A stretch of DNA of 64,000 nucleotides. It comes from Orobanche coerulescens (taxonomy: Eukaryota; Streptophyta; Magnoliopsida; Lamiales; Orobanchaceae). Both the position numbers and the translations under genes were made by a program. A model generated the notes under the pieces. The model was not told the origin of the DNA. It made no database searches and was given only the letters and a program-made list of their open reading frames with translations. Every line of letters begins with the position of its first letter. The first letter of the stretch is position 1. This document shows, one piece after another, positions 1 through 9,720 of the stretch. Location: the NCBI GenBank assembly GCA_033398695.1, contig CM065801.1, forward strand, positions 50,044,358 through 50,108,357, written 5' to 3'.

Positions 1-59
1 ACATAATTGAATGAGTCACTAATTAATCTATCGTACTTAATGCAAACTCAAATCTCAAT

Positions 60-1237
60 ATGACAATGAATCCACTCGCAATTCTGCTCGAAAAGAACAC
101 CCTGATTGGACCTAAGTTTGTGGACTGGCTCCGCAATCTGATGATAGTCCTCAGTATAGAGGCACTGGGATACGTCTTAGAGACGGACATTCCGGCGCCT
201 CCTGTGCGGACCAGAGCCAATCAGGAAGAGATCGAAAACCACGAAAAGTGGGTTAAGGATGACGTAAAAGTCCGTGCATACATGATGCCTTCTATGTCTA
301 ATGAGCTTCAGAGAGCTCATGAGAAAATGACTTCTGCTAGGCAGATTCTATCTCACTTAACCGAACTTTATGGTGAGCACAGCAGAACTGCTAGATATGA
401 GATATCCAAGCAACTGTTCGGTGCAAGGATGAAGGAAGGTGAGAAAGTTGGGGAACACGTCCTCAAAATGATATCCATGATCGAGAGATTGGAGGCTCTT
501 GATTTTAAAATGGATACTTCTCTCCAAACCGACCTTATCCTACAGTCTCTCCCTGATTCCTTCTCACAGTTTGTTATGAACTTCAACTGCAATGAGATTG
601 CATGTAATTTAGCTGGGCTAATGAACAAACTTGTGACCGCTCAGTCTCAGATGAAGACTCCGCGGATGAAGGAGTCTGCTCTTGTGATTTCTTCTGGACC
701 TCGGAGGTATAAGAATAAGAAGAAAAAGTCCAAGAAGCGGACTGGACCACAAGCTAAGGACCTTAAGGGCAAGGGCAAGGCCCCGATGGTTCCAAAGAAC
801 AAGAAGAAGAAGGATGCTTGTCTCAAGTGCGGTGAGCTGGGCCACTGGGCTAGAGACTGTCCGATTCTTCATGGCACTTCAGGTACAGAATTTTTAGTTT
901 TGGAAACAAATTGTTCTGCTACTGTATTTTCTACTTTCTGGATACTGGATTCTGGTGCTAGTTCTCATATTTGTATCGTGAATCAGGATCTGGAACAAAG
1001 TAGGAAGCTTGGAGCTGGAGAAGATATGATCACAGTCGGAAGCGGGCATAATGTCGAGGCGACCGACATAGGATCACTTCTTTTGGGTTTAGAATCCGGC
1101 TTTGTTTTGACTTTAGAAGATGTACTTGTTTTGCCCAAGGGGCACAAAAACATTGTATCCATTCCGGTCATGGACCGAAAAGGTTTTTCATTTTTCATTG
1201 GTGATGGTTCCTGCAAAATTTATTTTAAAAATAACTA
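60..1237 (+). pseudogene. copia I Gag and protease, interrupted
   Basis: This reading frame encodes a copia-type Gag followed by an aspartic protease. It starts at ATG 60. The gag-polypeptide/UBN2-like helical region covers roughly residues 60-200. A lysine-rich linker follows, then a CCHC zinc knuckle (CLKCGELGHWARDC, residues 254-267) that would bind RNA. The protease active site is DSGAS at about residue 297. Frame and motifs are intact until a pogo transposon enters at 1238, so the original product is truncated in the protease/pre-integrase linker. The coding sequence resumes at 3421. The gag family is clear and the exact copia lineage is not. Confidence 0.88.
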
Positions 1238-3419
1238 CAGTAGAAACTCGATAAATTAATACTCGATTATTTAATAAACTCTCTAAGATAATATTTTTTG
1301 CCGGTCCTGACTCGGGGATAGGGTGCTAAATTAATAATTCACTAAAATTATAAGATAATACATTTTTGATAATTTCTTTAGACCCCATATAAAATATAAA
1401 TTAATAATTCCTTATATATAGCATATTACATGAATGATTTATGAAGGTTTCTTGAAAAATGACTCAATTGTCTTTTGTTTTTTGTTGAAATCAATTTTCC
1501 CTTGAATCTCGTCTCTAATTTTCCTTAGCATGGTAAGAACTTCTGGTGTTATTTTCTCATAGCTCAACAAGAAATTGTTCAATGTGATTGCCGCTTTAAT
1601 AGCTTCGTTTCACGAATGGGGCTCCATTGTAGAACTTTCATCATCTTCTTCATCGATATCATCTTTATTAATTCCAATAACGCTTTCAATAATTTTTTCA
1701 TCAGTCAACAACTGTGCAACTACATTTTCTTCTGGGTGAGTCAGAACATATTTGACATCCATTGCATTGCGATAACCCAACTCTTTGATCAAATTCTGGA
1801 GTTCTTGAGTGCTTTCACCACCTTCATCTGAGTTCTCAAAAGTCATGTTATCTGTTGATCGAAGTTTACAATGACGAAAGCAGTTCGCAATTGTATTTGC
1901 ACGAACATCCATAGTCCATGCTGAAATTGCAAGATTCATTGCATCTAATACATTTATTTTTGTTGGATTTGGAACCCCTAATTCATAACCCTCCAAAAGA
2001 CTTCTATAAAATCGACGACGATAATCCATCTTAAAAGCTAGTATGATCCCCGCGTCACAAGGTTGAATTTTTGAAGTTATGTTTGGTGGCAAAAAATATA
2101 ATTCAACATTTCGTAATCCTTCAATAATTTTTGGATGAGCAGGGCAATTATCCACAATCAAGAGAATTTTTCTTCCAACCATTTTTTTTATCAAGTTGGC
2201 GAACATATTCTTCAAATAACACACCAGTCATCCAAGCTCGTTTGTTAGCATGGTACTCACAGTTCAGACTCTTCAAGTTTACATTCTTGAAGGACATTGG
2301 TTTGGCATATTTCCCAATAATCCATAAAGGAAGTTTTTCCGAACCGTCCTCAATACAGCAAATAGCAACAGTTAGTCTTTCCTTGTCTTGTTTTTTCCCT
2401 TCAAGCTGCATTGTTGCAAGGGAATGATCCGGTTGAAGTCTAAAAAACAAACCTGTTTAAGATCAAAACATGTAAATAATTACATCACTAAAGTACAAAA
2501 TCTAAAATAAAATAATAAAAAAACAAACCTGTTTCATCCATATTAAAGATGTCTTTCATTTCAAACTGATCAACTTTGTCTCTTATGGATTTTAATTTGT
2601 CCTCCATGCCCTCCATTTCAACCGATCCACTCTCTCCGAAACGCCAGAAATTTTTAATTTCATATCTTGCTTTGAACTTTCCAAGCCAACCAATAGAAAA
2701 AATAAAGTCTGGAGTATCCACTGGATACATATCTTTCATGAACCTTTTCGCCTTCTCGATGATTAGTTCACCTGTCATATTCACATGTTCTTGATATTGA
2801 AGAATCTATTCATAGAGAGATTTTTCTAGGTCAGGTAATTTTGCCGGTTTGTGTCGCTTAACATCGCCTCTTTAGGGAGCATGTGAGAGATACTTTAAAG
2901 AACGCTTAACTGTATTCGATATTGTCGCTTGACTCACCTGCAAACCATAGTTACTATGAACCCATTCTTGCAATTGCTTTTGAGTGAGACTTGGATTATC
3001 CTTGTTGTGCTTGCATAATGCTCTTCGAATCTCGTCTGTCATTGTTGTTTTTTTCACACCTTTAAGATGGGAAGCCATGTTGTGTGTATGATTTGTTTGT
3101 GTTAACCTATTTTGATCTTGTATTTATATAGAAAATATTTTTAATGTCCATAAAGTGATACATTGAACACAAGAAGCATAATAAGGTGGGAGATTGAAGG
3201 TTTCTTTCAAATTGGGCCGTTCATTTGATATACATGCATTGTATACAATAATTAAGTGGAAGCTTGAAAGGTGTTTGTAAACTATGTATTCTACTATAAA
3301 TTAATAAAATATTAATTAATATATAAATTAATAATTTTTAATTTATCGATTAATTAATAACTCTTTTAATTAATAAATTTTGGTGGTCCCAAGTGTATTA
3401 TATTATAGAGTTTCTACTG
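1238..3419 (-). mobile_element. pogo-like DNA transposon copy A (Lemi1/Emigrant-like)
   Basis: This is a complete 2,182 bp Tc1/mariner-superfamily element of the pogo type. The terminal inverted repeats begin CAGTAGAAACTC and end GAGTTTCTACTG, close to the plant Emigrant/Lemi1 terminus. The target-site duplication is TA (1236-1237 and 3420-3421). The matching stretch of the second copia copy (5814-5822, CTAGTGGG) is the empty site with a single TA. The transposase lies on the minus strand. Regions 1260-1438 and 3079-3419 are AT-rich terminal sequence without genes. A minus-strand TATA-like CTATATAAATAC sits near 3120-3132, upstream of the transposase start. Confidence 0.95.
1439..3078 (-). 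pseudogene. pogo-like transposase, copy A
   Basis: This is the transposase gene of copy A, read right to left from ATG 3078. The order is an N-terminal psq-type helix-turn-helix, a CENP-B-type HTH, and a DDE_1 catalytic domain with the three acidic motifs MDETG, VDNCPAHP and QPCDAG. A 76-nt GT-AG intron (2528 to 2453) separates the first acidic motif from the rest and splices in frame. The C-terminus has a PIP-box-like QKTIESFF (1454-1477). It is dead: stops replace a glutamate codon near 2873 and a tryptophan codon near 2810. A frameshift lies near 2215 and a CGA-to-TGA-type stop near 1610. The same defects are absent from copy B, which has others. Confidence 0.9.
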
Positions 3420-3420
3420 T

Positions 3421-5037
3421 AGTGGGTACTGCTACATTGTTAAATGGATTGTATCATCTAAATCTCAGCAACAAAGTAGTTGTGAATACTATGACTAGAA
3501 AACGTGGTAGGGATGAAACCAATCAAGTTTTGAAATGGCATCTAAGACTTGGTCATGTTGGTCAGACCAAGGTTTACAAGATGGAAAAAGATGGACTTAT
3601 GGGTCCATTGGGATCGGATCCATTTCCTACTTGTGAATCTTGCCTTAAAGGCAAAATGACTAAGTCCCCCATCACAGGGACTTTTGAAAGAGCCGCTGAT
3701 AAACTGGGATTAATCCATACTGACGTTTGTGGTGCTTTGGAAGCATCACGTGAGGGATATCAATATTTCATTACGTTTACAGATGATCATACTAGGTATG
3801 GTTATGTATACTCAATGAAACATAAATCCGAGGCCTTTGAGAAATTCCAGGAATTCAAGGCCCTAGTCGAGAAACAAACTGGTAATCATATCAAAGCACT
3901 TCGGTCGGACCGAGGTGGCGAGTATATGAGTACGAAGTTTGACGAGTTCCTTAAGGAACATGGAATAGTTTCACAACTAACACCTCCAGGTACTCCTCAG
4001 TTAAATGGTGTGTCAGAAAGAAGGAACTGCACTCGTTGAACATGGTCCGTTCCATGCTGGGCTATACTGACTTGCCGATTTACCTGTGGGGGTATGCACT
4101 CCTGACTGCCGCGTATATCTTGAACAGATGTCCTTCCAAATCTGTTCCTAAAACTCCACATGAGATGTGGGAGGGAAGGAAACCAAGTCTTAATCATATT
4201 AGGATTTGGGGATGTCCCGCCTATGTCAAGAAGACTAAGGTGGAAAAGTTGGAAGCTAGGTCTGCGAAGGGATGTTTCATTAGATTCCCGTCTGGGACGA
4301 TGGGATATCTATTCTACATGCTCGAAGATCGAAGGATCATTGTTGCTTTACAAGCACACTTCCTGGAAGATGAGTTCATTCAGGAAGGCGGAGCAGGTAG
4401 AAGTATTTCTTTAGAAGAATATAATGAAACTCCTCAAGAGACACCTGTGCAAGAAACTGGAACCGAACCTTCTGAAACACAAGTACAACTACCTCGTAGG
4501 TCTAGTAGGGTGTCTCATTTACCTGAGAGGTATGAGCTTGTGCACTTGGAGGAGCTGGGTCTCCATGAGGTTCCAAGTGATAGCCAAGAGACCGACCCGA
4601 CGACCTATGACCAAGCGATGGTAGATGTAGACTCCGCGAAATGGCGTGAAGCTATGGAAGTTGAGATAGACTCGATGCATGTCAATCAGGTCTGGACTTT
4701 AGTAGACCGCCCCAAGGGCATAGTGCCTATTGGGAACAAGTGGATATACAAGAGAAAGACTGATGGTGATGGCAAGGTTGACGCCTATAAGGCCAGGCTT
4801 GTGGCAAAGGGTTATACCCAGAAGGAAGGGATCGATTACCACGATACCTTCTCGCCCGTAGCCATGATCAAGTCTATTCGCATGATGCTTGCTATAGGTT
4901 CCTACCACGATTATGAGATATGGCAAATGGACGTAAAGACGGCTTTCCTTAATGGATTCCTCGAGGAGGAAATCTATATGGAGCAGCATAAAGGCTTTGT
5001 GTCCGAAGTCGATATTCAGAAAGTGTGCAAGCTTCAG
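3421..5037 (+). pseudogene. copia I pre-integrase, integrase and N-terminal RT
   Basis: This continues the interrupted copia I polyprotein. It begins in the GAG-pre-integrase segment, with HHCC zinc-binding residues in KWHLRLGHVG and CESCLKGK. The integrase core follows with D in HTDVCG, D in FTDDHT and E in NGVSERR. A frameshift at about 4035, two bases short relative to the family frame, moves the downstream part to another frame. The integrase C-terminus and the RT N-terminus (DVKTAFLNG near 4930-4960) follow. RT ends abruptly at about 5037 before its YVDD motif, where gag sequence begins. It cannot encode a working polymerase. Confidence 0.87.
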
Positions 5038-5948
5038 CATTCCTCAAAATGATATCCATGATCGAGAGATTGGAGGATCTTGATTTTAAAATGGATACTT
5101 CTCTCCAAACCGACCTTATCCTACAGTCTCTCCATGATTCCTTCTCACAGTTTGTTATGAACTTCAACTGCAATGAGATTGCATGTAATTTAGCTGGGCT
5201 AATGAACAAACCTGTGACCGCTCAGTCTCAGATGAAGACTCCGCGGATGAAGGAGTCTGCTCTTGTGATTTCTTCTGGACCTCGGAGGTCTAAGAATAAG
5301 AAGAAAAAGACCAAGAAGCGGAATGGACTACAAGCTAAGGACCTTAAGGGTAAGGGCAAGGCCCCGATGGTTCCAAAGAAAAAGAAGAAGAAGGATGCTT
5401 GTCTCAAGTGTGGTGAGCTGGGCCACTGGTCTAGAGACTTCCGATTCTTCATGGCACTTCAGGTACAGAACTTTTAGTTTTGGAAACAAATTGTTCTGCT
5501 ACTGTATTTTCTACTTCCTGGATACTGGATTCTGGTGCTAGTTCTCATATTTGTACCGTGAATCAGGATCTGAAACAAAGTAGGAAGCTTGGAGCTGGAG
5601 AAGTTATGATCATAGTCGGAAGCGGGCATAATGTCGAGGCGACCGACATAGGATCACTTCTTTTGGGTTTAGAATCCGTCTTTGTTTTGACTTTAGATGA
5701 TGTACTTGTTTTGCCCAAGGGACACAAAAACATTGTATCCATTCCGGTCATGGACCGAAAAGGTTTTTCATTTTTCATTGGTGATGGTTCCTGCAAAATT
5801 TATTTTAAAAATAAACTAGTGGGTACTGCTACATTGTTAAATGGATTGTATCATCTAAATCTCAGCAACAAAGTAGTTGTGAATACTATGACTAGAAAAC
5901 GTGGCAGGGATGAAACCAATCAAGTTTTGAAATGGCATCTAAGACTTG
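5038..5948 (+). pseudogene. second partial copia I gag-protease copy
   Basis: This block repeats bases of about 464-1237 joined to 3422-3550, without the pogo insertion. It contains the C-terminal Gag, the zinc knuckle (CLKCGELGHWSRD) and the protease motif DSGAS near 5530, then runs to the start of pre-integrase (KWHLRLG). A deletion in the zinc-knuckle region at about 5438-5442 shifts the frame, so the last cysteine of the knuckle is lost. The 5' junction follows truncated RT. The 3' junction at TTGGT (5946-5950) enters copia family II leader. It most likely arose by unequal or ectopic recombination between related copies. Confidence 0.85.
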
Positions 5949-7261
5949 GTGCACAATATTTAAATTTCGAATTTTCTTGTGCAATTAATTTTGCATGGAA
6001 AAGAAAGTTCCCAAATTTAGAAATTTTGTAGGCCAACCGGGAAGAGGTGACGAGATGCTTGAAGCAGTGGGAGACTTCGAACCGAAGTTTTTCTCGTTAT
6101 TCAAAACGAGGAACAAGAGCCATGATAATTGGATTTAATTATCAAATTTATTTTTATTGTTGATTTTTATTGTTTTGGATGTATGACATGTATGTATGTA
6201 TGCGTGATATGTTTCTTGCATGTTAGGACGAGAAAATTAAAAACCTTAAGGCCAAAGTAACTAAGTGATTAAATTGATTTATTTTTAAAATAAAATCAAA
6301 TTGGCCTCCATAATTAATTTAAATTGTGAAGTAATTAGTATGCGCGTTGATATTGGGGTCTTCCTCCATATTAGATATGCTAATTATAGGTTCAATAGTT
6401 TTAAATTTCAAATTATAACAAAAGGTAAATATTATTTTTTATGATAGGACCTCTCCATCTGTAGGACGTTTATTTAAAAATAATATTTTAAGGTTGTTAA
6501 ATAATGGTGTTCACTTAGGTGTATTAATTAATAAGCTCCCCAGCGGGATCTATATTAATTAATATATGGCCAAGAGGAACCAACTATTAATTTTACTTGT
6601 CATAACATAAATTGACTAGATAGTAAACTAAAGACGTAAAACTCTACTTAAAAAATGTGTGTGTAATAGTCCACACGATCGTGGCTTGCATATACGTATT
6701 TTTCGAGGTATTGGTTGCTAGCATATCTATTGTGTTTTTGAGTTTTTTCAATATATTTTGCTATGCACTATATGATGAATGTTTTTAATTTTATCTCAGG
6801 TGTCTTTCAATCCACTTGCTGTAATTCTCAAAGAAAACAAACTAGATGGCACTAACTTTGCTGATTGGAAACATAATATTAATATTGTCCTTAATGCTGA
6901 AAAACACAAGTTTGTTCTAACTGAGGAATGTCCATTAGAACCAGATGCGGATTCGACACCCGACGAGTTGAAAGAATTCCGCAGATGGAAGAAATCTGAT
7001 GAGATGGCTTGTTGTTACATCTTAGCTTCTTTAGCAAATGTATTGCAACATCAGCATCAGAATATGGGCACGACTGCTGAAATGATGAAAAATCTCGGCG
7101 AGGTGTTTGGTTATCAAAGTCGGGCGGCTAGGCAAAATGTTATGAGGGTCTTGATGACGACCCAAATACCTGAAGGAACCCCGGTAAGGGATCATATTCT
7201 AAAGATGATTTCTCATCTGAACAAAATTGATATCTTAGGGGCTACTAGCGATGCGGAAACG
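5949..7261 (+). mobile_element. copia family II, copy 1 fragment (leader and gag)
   Basis: This segment is homologous to 24464-27000 but lacks the PIF-like MITE found there. Bases 5949-6778 are AT-rich untranslated leader without any supported gene. The gag begins at 6779. The LTR and PBS that precede this sequence in copy 2 are missing, cut off at the junction with copia I. The right end at about 7261 changes abruptly to LINE ORF1-like sequence in the middle of gag. Confidence 0.85.
6779..7261 (+). pseudogene. copia II Gag, 5' part (copy 1)
   Basis: This is a copia-type Gag N-terminus of about 160 residues starting at ATG 6779. The UBN2-like pattern is clear (NFADWKHNINIVL, then an acidic EEC/PDADSTPDEL stretch and a WKKSDEMA helix). 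It matches the gag at 26496 over its full length, with scattered substitutions. It has no zinc knuckle because the sequence is cut at about 7261, where DAET is followed by unrelated LINE sequence. It retains an ATG where copy 2 has GTG. Confidence 0.85.
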
Positions 7262-8192
7262 CCGTTATGGACATGACAGTAGGGCTTGCACAAATTGTTC
7301 AGGATGCTACTGTGGGAAATAACTCTGAAGCTTTGGTGTGTAATCCAATTAATTATAGGATTCTTAATGTGGATGCAGGCTCAGATGAAGTCAATAATGC
7401 TCTTAATGTTTCTAACCCGGATTCGTCAAAGGATAAGGAGGATGGTTAGGGGTCGTGGATGATTGCAATGAGGAGGAATCGGAAACCGAAAGCTATAACT
7501 GGCATAGAGAATGTATCTATTCCTGTTCGAAACAAATCAGCTTTGGTGCTGTTGGCTCACGATTTCAGGGTGCTGAGGCCCCCACTAATGATCCTCCAAT
7601 CTCTACTCTTTTGTCCGTCCCTTAAAGTTCGAGGGAGCCTCTCATGCCGTTATCCAATAATATTATCTCTAACCGGAATCCCACTACTGAAACTGATTCC
7701 ACTTCTAAGAAGAAACCTAGCTCTAACACAGGGGTTAAATCCATAACTGGAAGGCGTGGATCTAAAGCTTCAATCCATAATGTCCCTCAGGTGCGTGATG
7801 CAACTATTTCATCTACGACTAATAAGGGGTCTGATTTTGTTTTTCCTGGTGCCTCTTTTAGTTTCCAGGCTACTCCTGTTGTTACTTCTTTGGATCCTAA
7901 AAAGAACACGGTTGTGATTTGTTCTCCTGGTTTCCCGAGAGATGATGGGTATGATCATAATGTGCGTCCTGATGATTCTGTGGTTGTGGATGATCGGGGC
8001 CCTGTGCATGGGAACCCTCAGCATTTTGGTGACCCTCCAAATAGTGGTGTGGATGCAAAGATGGGTGAGGCTATGCATGTTAATTCTACTCCCATTAAGC
8101 TTTATGATGATTCAGTTGGGATGGCTATTGATAATATTGATGTTGTGCAAGAAACACGGCGGCCCTATGGGCGTGGTGATGTTGCTCAATAA
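7262..8192 (+). pseudogene. LINE ORF1, C-terminal remnant
   Basis: This stretch precedes an L1-type endonuclease by only about 30 bases, which is where ORF1 of a plant LINE ends. Open frames are 7267-7449 and 7644-8192 (from ATG 7644). The encoded sequence is low-complexity and hydrophilic, rich in S, T, N and D, with no zinc knuckle or RRM visible. This fits the poorly conserved ORF1 tail. The frame breaks between about 7450 and 7640. The assignment rests mostly on position. Confidence 0.55.
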
Positions 8193-8223
8193 GATTTGCT
8201 GGTCTAATTTTATTTCACTTTTA

Positions 8224-8367
8224 ATGATTAATAGAATTTTTTGGAATGTTCAAGGGGCCGCCTCTGCTTCTTTTAGGCGTATCTTTAAAACCATGGTTAA
8301 GAGTTATAAGGTGTCACTGGCTTTTATTTTTTAGCCTCGGATTAGTGATTTTTAGCCAAAAACTTTG
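8224..8367 (+). pseudogene. LINE ORF2, start of endonuclease domain
   Basis: From ATG 8224 the translation shows the start of an apurinic-type (EEP) endonuclease: FWNVQGAAS carries the first catalytic Asn. A conserved lysine/valine-rich helix follows. The expected Glu before PRIS is replaced by a TAG stop near 8334. The reading is cut at 8368 by pogo copy B and resumes at 21451 with the downstream endonuclease blocks. In life this domain would nick target DNA for target-primed reverse transcription. Confidence 0.78.
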
Positions 8368-8544
8368 TACAGTAGAAACTCTATAATATAATATACTTGG
8401 GACCACCAAAATTTATTAATTAAACGAGTTATTAATTAATCGATAAATTAATAATTATTAATTTATATATTAATTAATATTTTATTAATTTATAATAGAA
8501 TACTTAGTTTACAAACACCTTTCAAGCTTCCACTTAATTATTGT

Positions 8545-9259
8545 TGATGCAACCGAGCTGATCGGTCACCAAGAACCGGGTTAATCTTAGAAGTTTAGCT
8601 AAGAAAACCAAAAATATATGAAGTACTCTCTTTTCTTTCTCTCTCTAAAATATGCTGTATTCTCAGAGTGTGTTGTTTTTTGAGAAACCCCAACTCTCCC
8701 TTTTATAGGAGGAGGGTGCCTTGTTGTCTAAGATTTTCCCTGATTTCCAGAGAAAATCCCGGATATCCAGGGATTCAAGCTGCGATTTTCCATCCCTGGA
8801 TTTCCGGGATTGCAAGGTATGGGCTCTCAATCCCTGGATCCTAGGGATTCTGTCAGGTGAGTCAGGATCTTCTTTCCCAAGAGTTCGACCTTCCTGAGTT
8901 CGGTGGTTTTAGGTCGGCTCATTCCTATTCAAATCAGTAGGTCGAGAGACCTTTGAGGTCGGCAACCTTTATCGGATATCATAGGTCGGCGGGGCCTCCG
9001 AGGTCGGCGCCCTTCTAACAGATGTCACGGCTAAGCGGGGCCTCCGAGGTCGGCGACCTTTATCGGATATCATAGGTCGTGGGGCCTCCGAGGTCGGCGC
9101 CCTTCTAACAGTCGTTACAGCTAAGTGGGGCCTCCGAGGTCGGCGACCTTCTAAAGGACTTTGAGGTTGTCATCCCCTTATCTAAGAACCTAGGTCGGAC
9201 TTTTATTGGTCCATATTTTAAACCGGGTTTTCAGGGAGCGTACATTCGGCGTCCTATCA
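8545..9259 (-). repeat. Tat 3' LTR
   Basis: This 715-bp LTR is nearly the same as 18723-19439. In plus orientation it starts TGATGCAACC and ends GTCCTATCA. A minus-strand TATA box (TATAAAAGG) lies at 8698-8706. Upstream of it on that strand, 8960-9150 holds tandem units around GGGGCCTCCGAGGTCGGCG that could act as U3 promoter repeats. Confidence 0.93.
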
Positions 9260-9263
9260 ACCA

Positions 9264-9273
9264 GTCCCCCCTA
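9264..9273 (-). other. Tat polypurine tract
   Basis: The minus strand reads AGTAGGGGGGACTGG immediately before the 3' LTR. This purine tract is in the position of the plus-strand DNA synthesis primer. Confidence 0.7.
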
Positions 9274-9565
9274 CTCTAGTCGAGCTGTAAGACCGAGTAG
9301 AGTAAGATTTGTTTATAATCGGACGACCTTGACGCAATAATCCTTGGGACTCCCGTTCCCAGATAACGAGGCTCTTCGGACTTCGTGCGCTATAATAACC
9401 TGTTTCTTCATTTCCCCGCCTCCCAAACGTCGCGTCGATGGTCAAAGCCAGGTGTCGACCTGCTATAGGTCGGATAAGACGGTGCCAAATCCCAGCCGTT
9501 CTTTCGAATAGGGCATCGGACGCTCCAGATCGTCCCTATCCTTCTTGGTTTTCGCCCCTCCCTCC

Positions 9566-9574
9566 TATAAAAGG
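9566..9574 (+). promoter_or_regulatory. TATA box for the Tat antisense gene
   Basis: A clear plus-strand TATAAAAGG lies inside the element, about 300 bp from the 3' LTR and about 155 bp before the first ATG of the antisense unit (9721). The region between is CT-rich, like a plant leader. It points away from the LTR promoters, so it would drive only the antisense gene. Confidence 0.55.
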
Positions 9575-9720
9575 AGGTCTTCTTCTTCCTTTATCACTTC
9601 CGCGTTTTTATATCCTCAACCTCTGGTGCGAAAATTCTCAGGCGACACTAGCGATCACAGCTATCTCTGTCTCGTGACGCGCTTGCTCTACCTTTCTCCG
9701 GCGATCTTCCACCCAATCCC

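Larger units (their letters stand above)
1..5948 (+). mobile_element. Ty1/copia element I, composite and broken
   Basis: This is the body of a Ty1/copia retrotransposon read on the plus strand. The order gag, zinc knuckle, protease, GAG-pre-integrase, integrase, reverse transcriptase is the copia order (integrase before RT). The 5' LTR and PBS lie left of the window. A pogo DNA transposon occupies 1238-3419. The RT stops at about 5037 and is followed directly by gag sequence of the same family (5038-5948). The right end at about 5948 joins leader sequence of copia family II. It is therefore a chimera of at least two copies and no 3' LTR is present. Confidence 0.85.
7262..8369 (+). mobile_element. 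L1-type LINE, left part
   Basis: This is the left half of a plant L1-type non-LTR retrotransposon. It holds the 3' part of ORF1 and the first codons of ORF2, and the element continues at 21451 after the pogo B insertion. The LINE 5' end is missing because it is joined to copia II gag at 7262. TA at 8368-8369 is the pogo target duplication, repeated at 21449-21450. Confidence 0.75.
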
